Assembly: GCA_022793675.1 (NCBI GenBank)
Contig: JAAWDH010000005.1
Location: forward strand, 92,277-156,276
DNA length: 64,000 bases
Direction: 5' to 3'
Source: Oscillospiraceae bacterium
Lineage (GTDB): Bacteria > Bacillota > Clostridia > Oscillospirales > Ruminococcaceae
A program made the position numbers and the translations under genes. The notes under the pieces were generated by a model, which saw nothing but the letters and a program-made list of their open reading frames with translations, did not search any database and was not told the DNA's origin. Shown piece after piece: positions 59,888 to 64,000 of the stretch. Numbering within the stretch: position 1 is the stretch's first letter; every line of letters begins with the position of its first letter.

Positions 59888-60970
59888 TCAATCAAAATAG
59901 CCTTTGGCTGCCAGCAGCTCCGCCAGCAGCACCGAACCGCCAGCTGCCCCCCGCAGCGTGTTGTGAGACAGGCAGACAAACTTGATATCATACTGGGTAT
60001 CTGGGCGGAGACGGCCCACCGACACCGCCATGCCCCCTTCCAACTCCCGGTCGAGCTTGGCCTGGGGACGGTTCTCTTCCTCAAAATAATGCAGGAACTG
60101 CTTAGGCGCAGAAGGCAGCCTCAGCTCCTGGGCCGGGCCTTTAAACTCCGCCCACAGGCGTTTGATCTCTTCCAGCGCCGGCTTTTTAGCAAAACGGGCG
60201 AAAACTGCCGCTGTATGGCCGTCGCTGACCGGGACCCGGAAGCACTGGGCCGTAATGGAGATACCGGTTTCGTCAACGATCCTGTCGCCTTCGACCCTAC
60301 CCCACAGTTTTAACGGCTCCTGCTCGCTCTTCTCCTCCTCGCCGCCAATGAAGGGGATGACATTGTCGACAATCTCCGGCATCGTCTCAAACGTCTTCCC
60401 CGCGCCGGAAATGGCCTGGTAGGTACAGGCCAGCGCCGCCTCCAATCCGAACGCCTCCTTCAGCGGATGCAGCGCCGGGACATAGCTCTGCAGCGAACAG
60501 TTGGACTTGACGGCGATAAAGCCGCGCTTTGTCCCCAGCCGGCGGCGCTGGGCAGGGATGATCTCAATATGGCCTGCATTGATCTCTGGTACCACCATCG
60601 GCACATCCGGCGTTTTTCGGTGGGCAGAGTTATTGGAAACCACGGGGACTTCCCGTTTGGCATAAGCCTCTTCCAGCTTTTTAATCTCATCTTTAGGCAT
60701 ATTGACAGCGCAGAAGACAAAATCCACCTGTTCCGCAACCTTGTCAATATCTGCCGTCGCGTCAAACAGCACCATGTCCTTCATCGACTCCGGCACCGGG
60801 GTTTTCATTGCCCAGCGCCCGCCCAGCGCCTCGGTGTAGGTCTTGCCAGCGCTGCGGCCAGACGCAGCCAGCGCCGTAACTGTAAACCAAGGATGACGCT
60901 CTAAAAGCGTTGCGAAACGCTGCCCTACCATACCAGTGGCGCCGATGATGCCGACCTTATAGCTTTTCAT
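59888..60970 (-). CDS. asd: Aspartate-semialdehyde dehydrogenase
   Basis: 360 aa from the ATG at 60970 (MKSYKVG), seven bases after GAGGAG; the frame to 61006 has no better site. GATGMVGQRF binds NADP. The active Cys is in KSNCSLQSY near 152, and the catalytic His in SDGHTAAVFAR near 245. It is the larger archaeal/fungal-like ASADH type. First gene after the lysine riboswitch. Confidence 0.96.
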   Translation of the reverse strand: MKSYKVGIIGATGMVGQRFATLLERHPWFTVTALAASGRSAGKTYTEALGGRWAMKTPVPESMKDMVLFDATADIDKVAEQVDFVFCAVNMPKDEIKKLEEAYAKREVPVVSNNSAHRKTPDVPMVVPEINAGHIEIIPAQRRRLGTKRGFIAVKSNCSLQSYVPALHPLKEAFGLEAALACTYQAISGAGKTFETMPEIVDNVIPFIGGEEEKSEQEPLKLWGRVEGDRIVDETGISITAQCFRVPVSDGHTAAVFARFAKKPALEEIKRLWAEFKGPAQELRLPSAPKQFLHYFEEENRPQAKLDRELEGGMAVSVGRLRPDTQYDIKFVCLSHNTLRGAAGGSVLLAELLAAKGYFD

Positions 60971-61032
60971 AACAAAACTCCTCTTCCATGCAAAATCCGC
61001 CAGCATACCCCGCCTTAAAATAGGCTTTTGTT

Positions 61033-61056
61033 AAAAAGGCCGGTTGAAAACCGGCC
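61033..61056 (-). terminator. Expression-platform terminator of the lysine riboswitch
   Basis: GGCCGG (61051-61056) pairs with CCGGCC (61038-61043) on the minus strand around a TTTTCAA loop, followed by TTTTT. Confidence 0.92.
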
Positions 61057-61104
61057 CTTCATTGATTATAATAGCATATGCTGCAGCCCGATAAAATGTT
61101 ACAA

Positions 61105-61292
61105 ACTCTCGCGGCTGTCAGCTCTCCATCACAACCTATGACGGCAGTCCGCCGCCTATTGGGCGGCAGACCAGGCAGGCCGCCCTTCCCTAAGCTGCCC
61201 CCTTCGGCGGTCTTCCCTTTGGGTGCGCGTCACAGACCGGGAAGCCTCGACACACCTACTCTTTAAGACCGCGCCTCTGACCAGATACACTG
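61105..61292 (-). promoter_or_regulatory. Lysine riboswitch (L-box)
   Basis: On the minus strand the conserved blocks are AGAGGCGCGG, TAAAGAGTAGGTG, GGGAAGACCGCCGAAGGGGG, GGACTGCCGTCATAG and GGAGAGCTGACAG, in the order and spacing of the five-helix lysine aptamer. It turns off asd-dapA-dapB-ACT when lysine is high, by terminator formation. Confidence 0.96.
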
Positions 61293-61300
61293 TTTTCTCT

Positions 61301-61329
61301 ATCATAGCACGTTCGCTTTTGCCTGTCAA
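61301..61329 (-). promoter_or_regulatory. Promoter of the lysine operon
   Basis: TTGACA (61324-61329) and TATGAT (61301-61306) on the minus strand are 17 bases apart. Confidence 0.9.
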
Positions 61330-61416
61330 TTCTTTTTTAAGGAAGAAACAGAAAAAATCTGCCAAAAACAAAATCTCCGCGCAAAAACAAGGATTTTTGT
61401 GCGCATTTCAGGCCGA

Positions 61417-62430
61417 TCAGCAGACAGCGCTTTCCAGTATCGAAAACGTCAGCTGCCCGCAGTCAATCTCGGCTATCGCCCCCAACGGCAGCACCGTCAT
61501 CGGCGTTCGATGCCCAAAGTCTGCATTAACCAGCACCGGCAAATCTTCGCGCCCGGCCTCCTTCAGCACCTTCAAAAGGATCTGCTCCACCTCTTCAGTC
61601 ATTTCCGGCGTGATAAGCCCTGCTGCTTTGGAAAAGGCACCTGAAGCTGCGATCGTCCGCCAGGCGTGCAGTTCGGCGCGCAGGCTGCCGTAAGGGATGC
61701 CGTTCTCCAAAAAGAGCAGCGCACCGTCCCACATCTCTGCACAGGGGTAAGTGTCTGTCCCCATGATCTGCTGCAACGGCCCCACACAGCCGCCCAGCAA
61801 ACGTCCCCGGACTTTTCCCTGACCCTGGATGCAGCGATAGCCGCTGTTTTTCTGCCAGATAATTTCTGATGCTGCTTTGTCCTGCCAATCTATCGGCGTA
61901 TATGCTTCACAGGGCAGGATAAGCCCTGGCGCTTCAGAAGAAAAGAGCGTCTTCCTGACAGCATTTTCGGTATAAGGATCCAGTTCTCCCGGCTGGGCGA
62001 TCGGCGTCAGCAGACAGGGGCCGTAAAAACTCGTCACCCCTGCCCTGGCAAAAACCATACAGGTTGTCGTGATGTCCGAAAACCCCATCATCACCTTAGG
62101 ATGACGACGGATCGTCTCTCTATCCAAAAATGGCAAAATACGGTAGGAATCGTCGCCGCCCATACAGGTGATGATCCCCTCCACTTCCGAATTTTCCAGT
62201 GCCCAGAGCAGATCTTCTGCCCGCGCCCTGGGATTCTGATACAAAAAAGCGGTGCCCCGCAGCGCGTTCGGGGTCTCGATCACCCGCAACCCGAATACTG
62301 TTTCCAGCCGCTTTTTCCCCAATTCATAACGCCAGCGCAGGTCGGGGTCGCCGGCCCGGCCGCCCGAAATCGAAATAGCCGCCACGGTGCTGCCTGTCTC
62401 CAAGCGTCTGGGTTTAATAAATGGTTTCAT
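61417..62430 (-). CDS. S66 family LD-carboxypeptidase
   Basis: 337 aa from the ATG at 62430 (MKPFIKPRR), about 11 bases after AAAGGGG. The nucleophile motif is MMGFSDITT near residue 108, the YGP element is FYGPCLL and the Glu/His come from ADFGHRT near the end. The family cuts the L-D bond of murein tetrapeptides or of microcin C-like compounds. It lies directly upstream of the lysine riboswitch promoter, so a recycling role is plausible. Confidence 0.92.
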   Translation of the reverse strand: MKPFIKPRRLETGSTVAAISISGGRAGDPDLRWRYELGKKRLETVFGLRVIETPNALRGTAFLYQNPRARAEDLLWALENSEVEGIITCMGGDDSYRILPFLDRETIRRHPKVMMGFSDITTTCMVFARAGVTSFYGPCLLTPIAQPGELDPYTENAVRKTLFSSEAPGLILPCEAYTPIDWQDKAASEIIWQKNSGYRCIQGQGKVRGRLLGGCVGPLQQIMGTDTYPCAEMWDGALLFLENGIPYGSLRAELHAWRTIAASGAFSKAAGLITPEMTEEVEQILLKVLKEAGREDLPVLVNADFGHRTPMTVLPLGAIAEIDCGQLTFSILESAVC

Positions 62431-62551
62431 CAAAAAGTCCCCTTTCTTTGACAGCAAACTCCACAGCTTACCCATCTATAACTTCAAGCTGATAGCAATC
62501 ACAGCAAGACAAGCGGTTTTCGTTGATGATCCTCTTTAAGCCGTTTCTCCC

Positions 62552-62641
62552 TTACGATTTTGAAAAATCGGCAATCATCATCGCGTCCCCCTTGCTCATG
62601 GGAGACCTGACACCGACTAATAAAAGGCTTTTCGGATACAA
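62552..62641 (-). CDS. Possible small protein, 29 aa
   Basis: A TTG at 62641 lies seven bases after the strong site AAAGGAGAGG. The frame reads (M)YPKSLLLVGVRSPMSKGD and goes on to MMIADFSKS before TAA. A promoter 56 bases upstream and the S66 gene 121 bases downstream make it a leader-type small gene. The mixed composition does not exclude chance. Confidence 0.4.
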   Translation of the reverse strand: MYPKSLLLVGVRSPMSKGDAMMIADFSKS

Positions 62642-62696
62642 TTTAATACCTCTCCTTTGCTTCATTTCATGAATAATCAGCTGCTCCCTTTTCATA

Positions 62697-62725
62697 AGTA
62701 TATCACTTTGTGATGATGATTTCAA
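62697..62725 (-). promoter_or_regulatory. Promoter ahead of the small ORF and S66 gene
   Basis: TTGAAA (62720-62725) and TATACT (62697-62702) on the minus strand are 17 bases apart. Confidence 0.75.
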
Positions 62726-62735
62726 TCCCAATATT

Positions 62736-63848
62736 CTAAAATACTGAGCGCTGATTTTCTGCAGATTTTAAAGCAGCTGCTATTACATCATCCATGTCAT
62801 AATAACGATACTCGCCCAACCTGCCTCCAAAAATAACATTCGGCTCATGAGATGCCAGTTCAGCATAACGACGATACAGTCTGGTGTTTTCCTCATCATT
62901 CACAGGATAATAAGGTTCGGCACCAGCGTACCATACTTCCGGGTATTCATATGTGAGAATCGTGGTTGGCTGCTGGCCGAACTCAAAATGCTTATGCTCA
63001 ATAATTCTGGTATAGGAAATCTCTGGCGCGGTATAGTTGACGACCGCACTGCCCTGAAAATTTTTTACAGGAAGTTCACAAGTTTCGAAGCGAAGACTGC
63101 GATAAGCCAATGAGCCAAAGCAGTAATCATAATAGGCGTCTATTGGACCAGTAAACAGTGTGCATGAAGCGATTTTTGGATGCTCGCGCCGGAAATCAAA
63201 GTAGTTCACCCCCAGGAGAACCTCTGAGCCCTCCAGAAGCTGCCTGATAATGCCAGTATAGCCGCCGACTGGAATACCTTGATAACGGTCATTAAAGTAC
63301 CTGTTATCGTACATAAAACGCAGGGGAAGACGCTGAATAATGAACGAGGGAAGATCTTTGCAGGATCTTCCCCACTGCTTTTCAGTGTAGCCCTTAATCA
63401 GCTTTTCGTACACGTCAGGACCCACCATAGACAATGCCTGCTCTTCCAAATTTCGCGGAGATACGATACCAAGACTCTGGGCCTGTTCCTGGATTTTGTG
63501 CCAGGCTTCTTCAGGAGAAGAAATTCCCCACAATTTACTGAAGGTGTTCATATTAAAAGGCAGATTGTATACCTCTCCATGATAATTGGCAATCGGCGCA
63601 TGAACATACTGATTAAACGCAGCGAATTGATTGACAAACTCCCAGATTTTACGATCATCCGTGTGAAAAATATGCGCACCATATTGATGAACGGTAATAC
63701 CACTCTGCTCTCTGCAATAAACATTACCGCCGATATGCTGACGCTTATCAATTACAAGACAGCGTTTACCTGCTTGCGTCATCTGGTATGCAAAAACCGC
63801 ACCGTATAGACCTGCGCCTACAATCAGGTAGTCGTAAAAATCCTTCAT
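62736..63848 (-). CDS. glf: UDP-galactopyranose mutase
   Basis: 370 aa. The FAD motif is LIVGAGLYGAVFAYQM, and VIDKRQHIGGNVYCREQ follows. NRYFNDRYQGIPVGGYT contains the conserved substrate region, and FGGRLGEYRYYDMDDVI is the C-terminal FAD signature. It turns UDP-Galp into UDP-Galf for surface polysaccharides. It overlaps the upstream partial gene by four bases. The composition is AT-richer than the centre of the window, which fits a horizontally variable glycan locus. Confidence 0.97.
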   Translation of the reverse strand: MKDFYDYLIVGAGLYGAVFAYQMTQAGKRCLVIDKRQHIGGNVYCREQSGITVHQYGAHIFHTDDRKIWEFVNQFAAFNQYVHAPIANYHGEVYNLPFNMNTFSKLWGISSPEEAWHKIQEQAQSLGIVSPRNLEEQALSMVGPDVYEKLIKGYTEKQWGRSCKDLPSFIIQRLPLRFMYDNRYFNDRYQGIPVGGYTGIIRQLLEGSEVLLGVNYFDFRREHPKIASCTLFTGPIDAYYDYCFGSLAYRSLRFETCELPVKNFQGSAVVNYTAPEISYTRIIEHKHFEFGQQPTTILTYEYPEVWYAGAEPYYPVNDEENTRLYRRYAELASHEPNVIFGGRLGEYRYYDMDDVIAAALKSAENQRSVF

Positions 63849-64000
63849 CGATTATTTCCCTCCTCCAAAAACATCTCTGCTATCTCAAGCAGCTCGTTTG
63901 CCATACACACGGCCTGCGCTCGTGTAAGTCCTATCAGAATTCCATCTTTACGACGGGCAGTGGGAAGGCTGCCAAGCCCAATAGCCACTGCCTTCCGTTC
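63845..64000 (-). CDS. Unidentified gene, 3' end only
   Basis: 51 residues are in frame to the window edge, ending in LTRAQAVCMANELLEIAEMF, LEEGNNR and TGA. The stop overlaps the ATG of glf (ATGA), which implies translational coupling. The visible C-terminal helix does not name a family. By position it is probably another surface polysaccharide gene. Confidence 0.7.
   Translation of the reverse strand, partial: ERKAVAIGLGSLPTARRKDGILIGLTRAQAVCMANELLEIAEMFLEEGNNR

Overview
The window reads as chromosomal DNA of a strictly anaerobic, spore-forming member of the Clostridia, most like the Oscillospiraceae/Ruminococcaceae. The evidence is pyruvate formate-lyase with its activase, a sensory-type [FeFe] hydrogenase, a benzoyl-CoA-reductase/2-hydroxyacyl-CoA-dehydratase-like operon, a bacterial V-type ATPase, SpoVB and a SleB-type hydrolase, an L27 with a Prp-cleaved N-terminus next to prp, and a class A RNase P RNA. 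The DNA is fairly GC-rich by eye, except for AT-richer stretches at about 19.7-21.6 kb and 62.5-64 kb. Most genes lie on the minus strand. No rRNA, tRNA, CRISPR array, insertion sequence or prophage was recognised.

Layout. 1-6.6 kb: an SPFH-domain gene cut by the window edge; an anaerobic glycerol-3-phosphate dehydrogenase-like operon (two FAD proteins, DUF1667, a HAD phosphatase) behind a leader terminator; a P-loop protein, a PEBP protein and the antiterminator GlpP. 6.6-15.4 kb: a complete nine-gene V-ATPase operon. 15.5-20.5 kb: an SGNH hydrolase and DUF4358 lipoprotein pair, acetyltransferase, a degenerate ATPase, a cell-wall-binding protein, an RHH regulator and a membrane protein. 20.5-20.9 kb: rnpB. 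21-28.4 kb: DUF4365, a transglutaminase lipoprotein, pflA, a phosphoesterase, and pflB under a ZTP riboswitch, then an APH-like kinase with a possible attenuator. 28.7-36 kb: BirA, a CmpB-like membrane protein, and a plasmalogen-synthase-like pair with its TetR regulator. 36.3-43.1 kb: SleB, YebC, an SQN-repeat peptide, YitT, Mini-RNase III, Obg, L27, Prp, L21, Mrp. 43.2-49.5 kb: GalM, a GNAT protein, and a hydrogen-sensing-type cluster ([2Fe-2S] protein, PHP protein, HydS-like hydrogenase, SpoIIE-like phosphatase). 49.9-55.1 kb: pyrBI, spoVB, tsf, rpsB. 55.2-64 kb: a lipoprotein, an XRE regulator, the lysine-riboswitch operon asd-dapA-dapB-ACT, an S66 LD-carboxypeptidase, a small ORF, and the end of a surface-polysaccharide locus (glf).

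How it fits together. RNA-based control is unusually dense: a lysine riboswitch, a ZTP riboswitch, a probable GlpP-controlled terminator, an L21 leader and a possible peptide-leader attenuator. Sporulation control is visible as sigma-E-like and sigma-G-like promoters. An apparently unrecognised intergenic repeat of about 90-105 bp, built around the 16-base palindrome-like core GCTTTCTTCAGAAAGC, occurs five times, with one decayed copy and one fragment.
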